A stretch of 64,000 bases of DNA from the NCBI GenBank assembly GCA_016758965.1, contig JAEPRB010000139.1:1-64000 (forward strand), read 5' to 3'. Within the stretch, counting starts at the first letter, position 1. Every line of letters starts with the position of its first letter. The translations under genes and the position numbers were made by a program. The notes beneath the pieces were generated by a model. The model did no database searches. It was not told the DNA's origin and worked only from the letters and a program-made list of their open reading frames with translations. Positions 23,083 to 35,709 of the stretch are shown in pieces. This stretch comes from Circinella minor (lineage: Eukaryota > Mucoromycota > Mucoromycetes > Mucorales > Lichtheimiaceae).

Positions 23083-24834
23083 ATGACATTATCCTCACCA
23101 CCTTTTAAAAACAATGATATTCATAATACTAAAATTCAATCAAATTTTCAAAAATCACCATTATCAATAATTACAGCAACAGCTGGAACAGAAAATGGAC
23201 GTACCAACAATAATAGTAATACGATGGTCAGATTAGTTGCTCCAGGACAAAAGAATCAAGTCGAAGAAGAAGAAGAACAAGAACAAGATAATAATGAAAT
23301 GTATGAAATGGCACCTTCTAATTATTCACCATCTAATAATAATAATAATAATAACGGCAGTACATCAAGTAATTTCATGGATTCTATCCAACACAATGAT
23401 AGTCAACGATTTGATATTTCAGTCGAACTTCCTAATATTGATGACAGTATCATTTCACTTATGTGGAAATCAGCACAAATGGGTGATTTGACCAATTTAC
23501 AATATGCACTTCAAAGTAGTCAAGTGGTTGAATCTACACAATTAGTAAATATGCGTAATCCAGAAAATGAATGTACACTTTTATATACTGTAATTCTAGC
23601 CAATGATAACAGTAGTAACAATAACAACAACAATGATGAGGATCAATCACAAAAAGGGAAAGAATATCCATTAATGCCATTGATGGAACTTTTATTAGAT
23701 CAAGGAGCAGATCCAACTGCACTCAATGTATATAATGTTCAAGCCATTCATGCTATCTCTCTTCATTGTCGAGAACCTTTAGAACCTATTGAATTATTAC
23801 TTAAACATCAAGTGGATCCAAACGCGCGTGATGGTGATGGTTGGACACCCATGCATTATATTTCACGTTTCTATCAACACGACCCTCAAGAAATTTTACA
23901 GCTTTTACAACGTTATGGTGCAAATGTCAATGCAGTCGATGTGACACACAAATCTCCATTGTTCCCACTTTTGGCTAATGGTGATTATGCTAATACATTG
24001 GATTGGTTCATTCATTCTGCTAAAGCCGACTTGAGTATTCGTGGTGAATTTTTGAATCAACAAACGAGACGAACAAATCAAGGAACGCTTTTGTTACAAG
24101 CAGCTAAATATGCACGTCGACAATGTATGGCTGTATTGACAAACTCTTCTATTGCTATGGAAACATTCCGTATTGCTATAACACAAGAAGAACTGAATCA
24201 AGCAACATTATTTGTTAGACAACGATTAAATCAAATATCGGATCTTAAACAAACAGATAAAAATTATTATTATGACGATGAGGATGATAATGATGACGAC
24301 AACTATAACAATGAAGATGATAGCGGCAGTAGCAGTAGTAGTAGCAGTAGGAACGATCGTTTGAATAATGCTTATGCTGATTTGGATGCTATAGCAACCA
24401 TGTTGGAAGATTTAAGGAGAACATTAGAAGAAGATAAAACATCCACATTGGCTACTGAAATTCGTTTAGAACGTACAGGACAACAATTAACACGAAGACA
24501 ATCATTATTAGGTAGTTTTCGTAGAAAATCACGTCAACAACAACAATTAATTCAACAACAACAACAACAAAGAGATATACAATTTTCTTATCTTCAAAAA
24601 CCACCTTTAGCAAAAACAAAAAATATCATATCCCCTCGTTTATTACAAGATTTTGCAAGTATGTCAACAGCTTCTTTGAATACATTTACTTCTTCTTTTC
24701 AACAAGATAAAGGAAATCATCGTAGTAATGAATTAGAGGATAATACTATGCAACGAAGGACAAGTTTATTAAAAAGAGTTGGAAATATGTTTATGCGTCA
24801 AAAAAATGATACAACATTGACTTCACATGCATAA
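23083..24834 (+). CDS. Ankyrin-repeat protein
   Basis: Intronless frame of 583 aa. An Asn/Gln-rich head (residues 1-110) is followed by an ankyrin block at about 120-330. Recognisable repeat signatures are MELLLDQGADPTALNVYNVQ (from ~199), EPIELLLKHQVDPNARDGDG WTPMHYIS (~230-260) and ILQLLQRYGANVNAVDVTHK (~270-290). An acidic Asp/Asn tract (~398-415), a Ser run, a coiled segment (AIATMLEDLRRTLEEDKTST), a poly-Gln tract (~485-497) and a basic tail (RRTSLLKRVGNMFMRQK) complete it. Ankyrin domains mediate protein binding; partners are unknown. It sits in a group of plus-strand genes between 22.6 and 33.6 kb. The Thr after the initiator Met and the T-rich upstream tract fit this start. Confidence 0.85.
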   Translation: MTLSSPPFKNNDIHNTKIQSNFQKSPLSIITATAGTENGRTNNNSNTMVRLVAPGQKNQVEEEEEQEQDNNEMYEMAPSNYSPSNNNNNNNGSTSSNFMDSIQHNDSQRFDISVELPNIDDSIISLMWKSAQMGDLTNLQYALQSSQVVESTQLVNMRNPENECTLLYTVILANDNSSNNNNNNDEDQSQKGKEYPLMPLMELLLDQGADPTALNVYNVQAIHAISLHCREPLEPIELLLKHQVDPNARDGDGWTPMHYISRFYQHDPQEILQLLQRYGANVNAVDVTHKSPLFPLLANGDYANTLDWFIHSAKADLSIRGEFLNQQTRRTNQGTLLLQAAKYARRQCMAVLTNSSIAMETFRIAITQEELNQATLFVRQRLNQISDLKQTDKNYYYDDEDDNDDDNYNNEDDSGSSSSSSSRNDRLNNAYADLDAIATMLEDLRRTLEEDKTSTLATEIRLERTGQQLTRRQSLLGSFRRKSRQQQQLIQQQQQQRDIQFSYLQKPPLAKTKNIISPRLLQDFASMSTASLNTFTSSFQQDKGNHRSNELEDNTMQRRTSLLKRVGNMFMRQKNDTTLTSHA

Positions 24835-25092
24835 TGATGAAAGAATTATTCTTTTTCCTTTCAATCTCTTCTTTAATTTTTTCAAAAAAAAAAAAAAAAA
24901 AAAAAAACACCCTTGCATAAAATAACATATATATAATTTATATAAATTCTTTGTTTTAATAATATAATATTGATTCCACAATTCACATAATAATTTTAAA
25001 CTATCTTTTCTTCATTTCTTGGATATATACATTATATAACATTTAAAAAAAAAAACTCGCTGAAATTGTGAGATTATCTCTCTCTCTTTCAT

Positions 25093-25683
25093 ATGAACCA
25101 ACCACCATTGAGTCCAAGACAAGATAATAAATATAATCATGTTAATTATGACGATACTTTAGACACTTTCCAAAGTGTTGACAACGAACGTTCCTCACTT
25201 TTGCATAATTTGGAACGTAAAACATTAGCCATTACTCCACCATTGGACGAAATCAAAACACCATCATCTTTTTCAAACGCCATCGCTCATGATTATGAAC
25301 CTATGCAGTATCATTATTTACTCAATTTATTTACTGCACCTGATATGCGATCCTATTTAGCGCGTGCTCATTTTACTGAAGATGTTTATATGTTGCCTAT
25401 TCATTTACAACGACTTATGAGTGAAGCCAAAGAAGAAATCATTTGTGGAAAAATAAAAAAAGAAGAAATAAAAAAACATAATGTGAATCCAATAATACCA
25501 CAAGAAGAACAAAAAAAAGAACCCAATTATAATGCCACTCAACGATTGGAACGTTTACGAGAATATGTTTGGGCTCGTTCGGGTCATGATATATCCAATA
25601 TCATGAGAATTATATATGAATTAATAGAAGATGAAGATGAATTGGTTAATATATTAAATTATGAATGTCCCTCCATTGAATAA
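25093..25683 (+). CDS. Hypothetical protein, 196 aa
   Basis: Intronless. A disordered Pro/Ser/Asp head (MNQPPLSPRQDNKYNH) leads to a helical domain from about residue 70 (MQYHYLLNLFTAPDMRSYLA, LPIHLQRLMSEAKEEIICGK), a Lys/Glu-rich linker, and a second helical segment (RLERLREYVWARSGHDIS, NIMRIIYELIEDEDELVNIL). It looks like a soluble cytosolic or nuclear protein; no known domain recognised. The ordered codon use, uninterrupted frame and clean T/A-rich flanks support a real gene. It is 259 bp downstream of the ankyrin gene, same strand. Confidence 0.72.
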   Translation: MNQPPLSPRQDNKYNHVNYDDTLDTFQSVDNERSSLLHNLERKTLAITPPLDEIKTPSSFSNAIAHDYEPMQYHYLLNLFTAPDMRSYLARAHFTEDVYMLPIHLQRLMSEAKEEIICGKIKKEEIKKHNVNPIIPQEEQKKEPNYNATQRLERLREYVWARSGHDISNIMRIIYELIEDEDELVNILNYECPSIE

Positions 25684-26004
25684 ATCTCTCCCTTTTCACC
25701 ATTCCCCTCTCCTCCTTCATTTTTTTCCTTCGTTGTCTGATTTACTATATATATATACATATACATATAAAATGTTCTAGAAGGATTAAAATAATGCTTT
25801 AGGAAAATAATATAAATGGAGAAGATGGGAGAGAGAGAGAGAGTTCCTTTAGTCTGAGTTTTTATTTATTTGAAAAAGAAGAGACAAAGCATCACTTTGA
25901 AACACGAAAATCGACCCTTTTTACTTTTGAAAAAAAAAGAAAACGCCCTTTATAAAGAAAAAAAAACCTTCTTTTTTTTAAAAAAAAAAAAAAAACTTGG
26001 TATC
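25684..26004. other. Intergenic stretch before VPS33
   Basis: Contains a (GA)n tract near 25831-25842 and long A/T runs up to the VPS33 start. No gene seen. Confidence 0.5.
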
Positions 26005-29000
26005 ATGAGTGCTACTAAGGATAATGCATCTCATTTGGGAAATACACCACTTCATCTCGAAAAACTTAAAGAAGTAGCAAGAAAAGAATTACCACGACTT
26101 TTAGATACGGTAAAGTTGATTTTTTTTTTTTAAAAAAAAAAACTACCATATAATAAACTTGTCTCTTTCTTTTTTAATAGGTCCGAGGCAAGAAAGGATT
26201 AGTACTCGATCCACAATTAACTGGACCACTTAGTTTAATTGCTGAATTTACACTTTTAAAAGTAATTACTATTTTTATTTTTTATTTTTTAAAAAAAAAG
26301 TTGAAAGATAATAGTAATAAGGTGTTATTTTAATAATAATACTATAGGACCATGGTGTTGAAAAAATATATCACTTGGATTCTGATACCTTGGATACTGA
26401 TTGTGCTAGTCTCATTTATATTTGTCGACCAAAAATGAAATATATGCGATTTATTGCAAGTAAATGAATAGAAAAATATTATTTATTATTTTGGGAAGGG
26501 GTGAGGGAGGGGGATATAAAAAAAAGGTTGTGAATAATGATTTTTTTTATTGATACATGAGGAATTTTTTTTTTTTTGCATGATTTAATTTTAGATCATA
26601 TTAAACAACTTTCACAAAAAAGTGAAGATTCAAGAACTGAATTTTCATTATATTTTGTACCTCAACGAACAAGAGTATGTGAACGTATTTTAGAAGAACA
26701 AGGTGTATTTGGAAGTATTACAATTGGTGATTATGCAATGGATTGGATTCCTCTTGAAGATGATTTGATATCTATGGAATTAGATCCTGGTACTTGGAAA
26801 GAAATTTATTTGGTAAGAATATATATATATCTATATTCAAATACTATTGGAAATGAGAAACAAGTGATTGAGTTTAATGTATATATATATATATATCTAT
26901 TATAACTAGGATGGAGATCATACATCAATTTATTATGCCGCAAAATCATTAATGAAACTTCAATCTATTTATGGATTATTCCCAAAAATTATTGGTAAAG
27001 GTGATGCTGCTCGAGTAAGTTTTCTTTTTTTTTTAAAAAAAAAAAGACAATAAAAGTAAAAGAGATATGGATATACTTAAAAAAGATTGTTTCTATTTAG
27101 CAATTGGCAGATATGTTAGTACGTATGAGACGAGAACAAGCAGTAGTGGATGAAGTTTCTAGTTTTACTTCTTCAAAACAACCTTCTTTACTTAATTCTG
27201 TATCCAATCATATTGATCAATTTATTATTATTGATCGTAATATTGATATTGTTACACCCTTATGTACACAATTAACTTATGAAGGTCTTATTGATGAAAC
27301 AATGGGAATTAATCATTGTAAGTTATATAAATCGAGGGGAGGGTGTATATGTATATCTAAAAAAAAAACTGTTCTTTTTTTTTTTTTGTATTTTCAAATT
27401 ATAATTAGGTTTTGTTGAATTGGATGCTAATTTAGTCAATCCAAATCAACAAGCTGGAAGTGGATCAAAACAAACTGGACCTAATACACAATCACCTGCA
27501 GTACCACCACCCGTAACAACAACACCTAATCAATCTGGAAAGAAAAAGAAATATGTATTAAATGCAACGGATAAACTTTTTAGTCAATTACGAGATCAAA
27601 ATTTTGCTGTTGTTGGTGGTGTATTGAATAAGATTGCTAAACGAATTAATGAAAATTATGAGGTTTGTTATTTTATATTGTTATTATTATTATTATCAAT
27701 ACTAATAATAATAACTTATTTATGAATAGGAACGACATCATGCCAAAACAGTAGCACAAATTCGTGATTTTGTTGGTAGACTTGGAGAATTACAACAAGA
27801 ACATCAATCACTTCGAATTCGTATGTATTCTGTTTTTTTTTTTCTATTCGTATGTTTACTTGATTATTAATCATTTTTTTTATGATAAAAACAGATACTG
27901 GTATTGCTGAACAAATTATGGATTATACTATTACTGATGAATTTAATAGTATACTTGAAGTTCAACAAAGTAAAGTAAAATTAAATTATTCACATTCCAA
28001 TGAATCTAGTAGATTGAATGATTATTTTTATTTTTTATGATTAGATGTTGTTGCTGGTGTTGATGGGAACAAGGAACCTGATTATATCGAAGAAATGATT
28101 AATAAACAAAAATCACTTATTCAAGTTCTTCGATTATTATGTCTCATGTCACTTGCACAAGGAGGATTAAAAGTTAAACTTTATGATTTTTTTAGACGTG
28201 AAATTATTCAGGTATTTTCCTTAAAGTGGGGATAGGCGAAGAATGGTGGTTTAAAAAATGGGGGAGGGGGGGGGAAAGATATTTGCCATGTGCTGAATTA
28301 ATTATATCTATTTTGCTTACCTAATTATAACTTTAAAAAAAATTTCCTTTTCACTAAGACTTATGGATATGAACATATTGAAACATTACATCGATTGGAA
28401 ACATTAGGATTATTTACAAAACGAACAACAGCAACACCTTCACGTAGTGCTTTTTCACAAAGTCGACGTCTTTTACGATTAATTGTGGATGACGTCAATG
28501 AAGTTCGTCCAAATGATATATCTTATGTTTATTCTGGTTATGCCCCTCTCAGTGTTCGTATTGTTCAATGTGCTATGCAAAAAATAGGTCCTGGAAGTTT
28601 ACCAACAAGTGGACCTAGTGCTGCAAGTTTATTTTCCTATGTTGGTGGTGGTGGTGGAAATAATACAAATGGAACAACACCATCACAAACAAATAATAGT
28701 AGTGGATATTTGAATGAAAAAAGACCTAATGGTTCTTCTGGTTCATTAAATGGAAAATTGAATCCAAATCCTGGTGTAACAGTGAGTAATGGATGGCGTG
28801 GATATGAAGAAGTTTTGAAATTATTACCTGGTAAATCATTTGAAATCACTCAAAATGTTGAATATGGTGCAGAAACAAATGCCGCTATGGCACGCGCAAG
28901 ACGTAAGTTCATATATATATATATATATATAATCAACAACCTTATTAAATAAAAAAGAAAAGGAAAGAAAAAAAAAGAAACATTGATCTAATTATAATCA

Positions 29001-29362
29001 TTATAGGACATGGAATGCAACATACAAAAACAACTGTTATATTTTTCTTGGGGGGTTGTACATTTACTGAAGTTTCTGCTATTCGATTCCTTGCACAACA
29101 TGATGAAAGTAAGTTCCAATCAAATCATACAAATGTGATACAAATTAATGATATACTAACTTTTTGTTATGGTGATTAATTTTTCAAAAAAAAAAAAATT
29201 ATACAAAAAGGTCGTGATTATCTTGTTGCTACGACACAAATGATTAATGGTAACACATTCTTGGAACCGATTGTAGAAAGTATACATAAAGAGTCTAGTA
29301 ATCATGGTACTGGTACCGTTAGTGGTAATGGAATGACTCAAAATAGTTCTCCCGATCTTTAA
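26005..29362 (+). CDS. VPS33: Vps33, Sec1/Munc18 subunit of HOPS/CORVET
   Basis: Thirteen exons: 26005-26109, 26181-26261, 26348-26459, 26595-26812, 26910-27014, 27101-27317, 27409-27662, 27730-27820, 27895-27969, 28045-28211, 28359-28902, 29007-29108, 29211-29362. All phases close, giving 740 aa (yeast Vps33 is about 690). Sec1/Munc18 hallmarks: the N-terminal [22 protein letters not shown] with [30 protein letters not shown], the domain-2 [27 protein letters not shown], and the C-terminal [23 protein letters not shown] Gly/Asn-rich insertion (GGGGGNNTNGTT) lies in the loop at about 610-650. Vps33 binds SNAREs and drives tethering and fusion at vacuole and endosome. Introns are 70-147 nt, one after nearly every 30-80 codons. 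Confidence 0.96.
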
Positions 29363-30523
29363 AAAAAACTATTATTATTATTTCTTTATCTTTGAATACC
29401 CCCCCCCGCGTCAACCTTTTTTTTTTTTTGTTCATTGATTATGTATAATATTATTATAATATAGTACAATCCCTTATCATCATTTTATATACATAAAACA
29501 AAACAAAAAAGACAAAATGTTTCATCTTTTATTTATAACTGAGTTTTTTTGTTTATATAAACCACTCAATTAATTTATTTACTTTTGAGGAGTGGGAGGA
29601 AAGATTCAATAAACATAACATAATCAAGAAAAAACGTGCGAATGCTTATCAAACAAAAGAGAAGAAAAGAGTAATCGCGAAGAACAACAACGACGACGAT
29701 CTTTTTTTTTTTTTTTTTTTTTTTTTGGTGGATGAGAATTTTTTTTTTTTTTTTGATATCAAATTGAACGATGGATTTTTTAAAAAAATCATCCAATCAT
29801 TTGAATAAAATAAAAGATTGATTCAAATGAAACTGACATGAACTCCAAGTGTAAGAACAATTTAGCATGTGGCGCGCACGGTTCCTTTCAAGCTTTTGCC
29901 CATCTTTTTTTTTTCCCCCTTTTATTTAGATATCTCCCTTTTTTTACTCCACAAATCCCATCAAATAAGATCTTGAATAGAAAACGAAAAAAAGCGGGAT
30001 ACTTTAAATTGGGCTACTAGCCTGTATGGTTAAGAAGCGATTGCGGCATTTTAAATAAAAAAAGTCAGCTAAAGAAAGTTGTTTTGGTGTGAAAAAAGTT
30101 ATCCATGTCTTATTAGAAAGATACATATAACCAGTTTTTTTTGTTGACTTATTTCACTTTCCTTTTCCTTCTCTCTTCCTCTCCCCTTCCCCCCCCCCCT
30201 TTTTTTTTTTTTTCGTCATTCCCCCTTTCCCTCTCTCTCTATTTATTTTCTTTTCTTTTTCACTCTCCACTTGACCAAAAAAGAAAAAAGTCCTATCACA
30301 TCTAACATTACATATTATACTTTTTTTTTACTTTCTCTCTCTCTCTCTCCCCCCCTCTCTCTTAATATTATTATTATTATTATTTTTTTTTGGATATTTT
30401 TCTTTTTAAATTTTTATTTTATATATATATCTTTATAAAGGAAAAAAAAAAGAAAGGAAACCAAAAAAAAAAAAAAAATTATTCCATTAGTATTATTATT
30501 ATTTTTAATATTATTATATAGTG
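29363..30523. other. Intergenic stretch, promoter and leader of the GATA gene
   Basis: Very biased sequence: poly-T (29701-29726), C/T-rich pyrimidine tracts (30160-30365) and (CT)n runs directly upstream of the GATA factor start. Such pyrimidine-rich leaders are common upstream of fungal regulatory genes and suggest a long 5' UTR. No gene found. Confidence 0.55.
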
Positions 30524-33500
30524 ATGGCACCTCTTGCCTTAAAGATTAAAGGCAACAAGTCATTCTCTCCTTTTGCCAATCTTGATTCCGAAGAAGACTT
30601 ATCAAAAACTTGGAGAGTATGTACAAAAGTCAAGGATTCTTTAGAAAATGGTTCTCGACTAGAAAACTTATCTTGGCGATTATGGTTTCGTCACCATTTA
30701 TTAACGGAACGATCCAATGCCCCGTTTCGTAAATTATCGCGTAATACAACTCGTCAATTAGATCACCAAAATTCAAAATTAACGCCATTGAAAGATAATA
30801 ATAAACATAATAATAAACGGATCGATCGAAAACAACAAGATGAATCTCAACTGAAAGAAAAACAAAAACAACCTGCTGTAGTTCAACAACAGCCACTCCC
30901 AGCAATGAAACAGGAACAGGTACAACAACAGCAACAACAACAACAACAATTGATACCATTACAACAAGCTGTTGTGACTCATCAACAAAAGCAAAGAGAA
31001 CAAGAAGTGGCTCAACAGCAGCAACAGCAGCAGCAGCAGCATCACCAGTTGCAACTGCAACAGCAGATCTGGTCCGCGCAGCAACAACAACAACAACAAC
31101 AACAACAACAGCAGCAGCAGCAGCAGCAGCAGCAATCATCCGTACCTACGACACCCGTATCATGCAATGGTAATGATATTCAATCGTTACAAACAACACC
31201 AACACTTCCAATACAATCATCAGCTGCTATTCAGATACCAGAAATGGATGTGTACAATCCGAACAGCACCGATCAAGTCGATAATCTTGGAAGTCACCAG
31301 ACCTTTGTTTTACATCAGTTCACATCTGACCAAGCCAGCGATCAAATGGTAGAATTAGATGACATATTTGGTGCTTTGGGAGATTTCCAGGGGTTCTTGC
31401 CAAATACAGGGACTACGTCTTCGGCTGCTGCAGCTGCTGCAGCCATTGCACAAGATATTTCTAATGGAAATGATTTATCTTTGGGGTTAAACAATACTCA
31501 ATGGAATTGTGATATTTATGGCTCACCTGTAGAACTTTATTTTCCTACACCTGTTCCACCTCAAGTACAAACTAATCAACAACAACAACAACAACAACAG
31601 CAACAACAGCAACAACAGCAACAACAGCAACAACAGCAACAACAGCAACAACAGCAACAGCAAATCATGATGCAGCAACAGTCTCAACGAGTTTCCCAGC
31701 AACAACAGCAACAACAAACCGTTTCTATGGTGATTGATGATAAGGATATGGTTAACCGCATGACAAACTCTTTTCCTGTACAACAACAACAACATTTATC
31801 ATTTTCTGTTCCAACCAGTCCTAATCTTGGATCTTCACAAAGTCCACAACTACAACAAAATGGACTATCCTCACCATCAGCATACAGTAATAATAATAAT
31901 AATAATATCAACAACAATAATAATAATACCAATAGTAATAACAATAATACAATGATGCCACCACCTTCCAATCCAACCACAACAACAACATCCAATGCTC
32001 GCGGAAAATTTGTTGGTATACCTATACCTTCTGTTAGTTCACCAACTCACATGTATCATCCTTCATGTTCCGATTTTACTACTACTCCATCATTATCTGC
32101 ATCAGCATCTACTACAACTACATCTTCATCTGTCGCTAGTTCATGTTCTTCTCCACCTTCTGGGATGTCAACAACCAATATTATAGACCCTATTTCATAT
32201 AATAATATTAACAACAACAATAATAATAATAATAACACTTTGTAAGTTTCACGAATGGGATAAAAAAAAAGAGGAAAGGATAGATAGAATGGGAATTTTT
32301 TTTTCTTCAATTATATTATGGTTGGATTGTTTTACCATGAGGTAAGTTTTATTTATTATTAAACACTTTTACATTTTATATATATACAATTTTTTGAATA
32401 TAGAACATTATCTCATCCACCAACATCTCGTCTTAATGATAACAATGATTCACAACAGCATCATGTTATCACTACACCTCCATCTTCAGCTTCATCATCA
32501 TCAGTAACTACACCCACAGCAACAATGACACCTATTCCAGAGACAAGCAGTACTGCTCCACCCATGACTTCGACTACGACACTTTCCAATGGTACAACAA
32601 CAACAACAACGATTAAACCTAAAAAATCAATGGCTGCATGTTCAACGGGAGGGGATGGTAGTGGTGTTAAACCTATTTGTAGTAATTGTAATGCAACACA
32701 AACACCATTATGGAGACGGTCAACCAATGATGAATTATTATGTAATGCATGTGGTTTATAGTAAGTTTCATTTATTTTTATTTGTTACATTATCCAAAAA
32801 AAGAAGTACGTGGTGGATGAAAATAATCTTTGGATATTCATTATCAATTTTTTTTTTTTCCTCATTTTCAAAAAAAAAAAAAAAAAAAAAGTCAAAAACT
32901 TCATAATGCACCACGTCCAAAAACATTAAAACCCAATAACGGAAGAAAAGATATGCAAAATGATGAAGCGGCACAGCTGGTCTGTTCCAATTGTCAAACT
33001 ACAAAAACACCATTATGGCGACGTGATCAAGCAGGGTCTCCATTATGTAATGCATGTGGTTTATAGTAAGTCAAATTTTTGTTTTTCAACTTAATTGATT
33101 AGTAAATAACCATGTTCATTTTTAACTTTTTTTTTTTTTTCATAGCTTAAAATTACATCATGAAAGACGACCTTTATCGATGAAGACAGATGTCATTAAA
33201 AAGCGACAACGCTATGAAAGTGGTACGAATAATAATAATCAAGGAGGACGAAAACCGGGTAAAAAATCAAAAGGGGATCAATCAGAGCCTTCTTCACCAG
33301 CTGCTGTAACGAGTGATTCTATTTCACTCTTATCAGATCCACAAGATCAACAACAACATCAGCAACAACAGCAACAACAGCAACCTGTATTCCTTAATAA
33401 TAATCAATTTACTCTTCGTAACCCACCTCCATCATCTATACAACAACCTGCTACATTTGTATATGTTAATCAACAACAGCAACAACAACATCAATCACAA

Positions 33501-33578
33501 CAACAACAAGAACAAACTACTACTACTACTACTATTCCATCACCTATGGAAGGAACTCTTCGTGCTCAATTTTATTAG
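30524..33578 (+). CDS. AreA/Gln3-like GATA transcription factor with two zinc fingers
   Basis: Exons 30524-32241, 32404-32760, 32892-33065 and 33146-33578 give 893 aa, phases closing. Residues about 26-58 ([34 protein letters not shown]) match the DUF1752 region found at the N-terminus of fungal nitrogen GATA factors (AreA, Nit2, Gln3). Long poly-Gln tracts (CAA/CAG runs, 30920-31720) and Asn/Ser/Thr-rich parts follow. Two type-IV fingers C-x2-C-x17-C-x2-C are at Cys668/671/689/692 and Cys723/726/744/747, only about 30 residues apart. The second continues [21 protein letters not shown], the DNA-contacting basic tail typical of AreA. It would bind GATA sites and activate nitrogen-source genes in the nucleus. 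Both fingers are cut by an intron at the same place, after LCNACGL(Y), evidence of finger duplication. Intron 3's acceptor is a bare A-run, so prediction is error-prone there. Confidence 0.94.
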
Positions 33579-33968
33579 ATCATAACATCCTTATTTTTTT
33601 TTTTTTACATTTTTATATAACAAATCGGCCACCTTCCTCTTCCCTTTCTTTTTTTTTATTCGTTTTTTTTTTCTTTCTCAGTAATCAGTTTTGTATTATA
33701 CCGCATATTTTTTTTTCCTGTTCTATTTCTTTTTCTTATCTTTTGTTTCATTTATATAACAAAACTAAACATAAACTAAACAAAACATAAAACAAATCAA
33801 AAAAAAAAAAATAATACATTGAACCCAATTTTTTTTTTCTTTCTTTCTCTCATCTAATATTCTTTTGTCAAAGATATATCATATATTTCTCTTCTTTCTT
33901 ATTATATTATTATTATTATTATTATTTTAAAACAAAACAGAAAACAAAATTCATTTTATTATATCTTA
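33579..33968. other. Intergenic stretch between convergent GATA and ELMO genes
   Basis: Shared 3' flank of two convergent genes. T-rich runs and a TTA-repeat near 33901-33927. No gene seen. Confidence 0.5.
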
Positions 33969-35709
33969 TTAATTTACAATATTGTTCTTTTCTTCTTCTT
34001 CTTCTTCTTCTTCTTCTTCAATAACTTTTCGATTTTCTTTTTCTAAATTTTGTTGTTCAATACGTTTCTTTTCTAACCATTCAACTAATGGCATAGTTTG
34101 ATGGGTTGTTAATTCCTTATTCATTTGTATTTTAAATTCTTTGAATTTCATTTCAAAATCCATCACTGTCAGTTTGGGTTCTTGATGTGAAATCCAAAAA
34201 TCATTAAATTTATGATATAAATAGCCTAATTATTATTATTATTATTATTATTATTAGTCTTATAACATGTTGGGATGTTTTATATATTATGTTTACTTAC
34301 AATAAAATTCACTATATGTTTTCTTATTAGCACCATATTTATATAAATAATATTGTAATTGACGTGTTCTTAATGCTTGAACAGCACATTGTGTAATATT
34401 AATTCCTACAATAGCAAAAGGATACCTAATATAAAAATCATATTAAAATTAAAAAGAAAAATTATTTTTTTTCTTTTTTTTATTCGGTATTGAATGATTA
34501 TTATTATTATTATTATTTACCAAGAAACTGGATGTCTTGAACTAGAAAAAGTACGTTGAGCTGAATCGGTATGTGTAGTTGCATAATAAATTAAATCATC
34601 TAATCCTTGAAGACCCATACCACGGAAATCAGTTGCTGGATCATTACCCTGAAAACCAATCTAAAATATTTATCTTCAGTTTTAAAAGCACGCTAATACA
34701 TATATATATAAATTTACCTCTGCCCATTGTCGAGTAAGTCTTGATTCTAATTCAGTTTCTGGCATTAAAGCATTCCATAACTTTAATAATTTTTGTTCAT
34801 GAATTGGATTCGTTGAATCATATTTAGTACTTGCTCTTTCATTAATTTGAATGGTTAATGAATAAGTTTCACTTATACGTGATAAACTTGAACAAAGTAC
34901 ACGTCCTACAGGACTTTATAATTTCATATTTTGTTATTAAGAACTTTTTTTTTTATAATTTTAATTAAATACTGGGTGGATCATAATACCTTTTCTTTGA
35001 ACCAGCAAAGCCTTTTTTAATCATAATCATTTCAGCCACTTCATCTAATTGACCTGATTGATTTTCAAGATTACGTCGTTCTGTCTATAAATATAATAAT
35101 ACATGTTATTCACTTGTTTATCATTTTAATCCATGTTTATCACCATTCTCCCAACTCCCACATTATATGTTCCTAACAAAACTTGTTTTTTTTTTTTTTT
35201 TTTTTCAAAACTTTACATCTAATTGTTTTGAAAATAAAATAGATCGATCTATATACATTCAAACACATTGAATTTTTAAGTATTATACATGAATCAAAAA
35301 AAAAAAAAAAAAAAAAAAAGTGAGATATATATAAAGACCCCATCCCCTTTTTCATCATATCAAGGAAAAGGGGTAGGGGGTTAGGGGAGTGACACATAAT
35401 TTCACATGAAAAAATTTCTTTACCTATTCTATAGACCACAAAAGGAGGAATAGCAACCATTTGTTCTTCTGAAGAAAGTGCTTTTATCAATGGTGATTTT
35501 TCTTGTTCTTCATCAAGTTCACTATCATCATTATTTAAGAATTCAAGTTCATTATACCAGCCAAGTTGATGAGCAGCTGAATTACATACACGATATAACT
35601 CGGAAGTCATTGTTGTAAAATGAACACATGATTTATAAAATTTATATACAGCCAAAAGGAATGGTGATTGATAAATTCGATTGAGTATTAATATCCAAAA
35701 TAAACTCAT
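33969..35709 (-). CDS. ELMO-domain protein (ELMOD-type Arf/Arl GAP)
   Basis: Six minus-strand exons (35424-35709, 34990-35080, 34718-34913, 34521-34660, 34301-34425, 33969-34225) give 364 aa; phases close. The ELMOD GAP signature W-x3-GFQ-x2-DP-x-TDFRG-x-G is complete: W then GFQGNDPATDFRGMG at about 188-207, including the Arg regarded as catalytic in ELMOD1/2. The N-terminal hydrophobic FWILILNRIYQSPFLLAVYK is like the hydrophobic head of animal ELMODs. The C-terminus carries a Glu run encoded by (TTC)n on the plus strand. In animals such proteins are non-classical GAPs for Arl2/Arf at lipid droplets, ER or mitochondria. That role is inferred here. Exon 2 begins after ACAG (35080), not at the AG six bases upstream, which would break the frame. 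Confidence 0.92.

Noticed and set aside
30630..31139. Minus-strand Ala/Val-rich ORF
   Set aside because: Antisense of the CAA/CAG tract of the GATA factor.
31523..31995. Poly-Leu/poly-Cys minus ORFs
   Set aside because: Shadows of the poly-Gln coding repeat.
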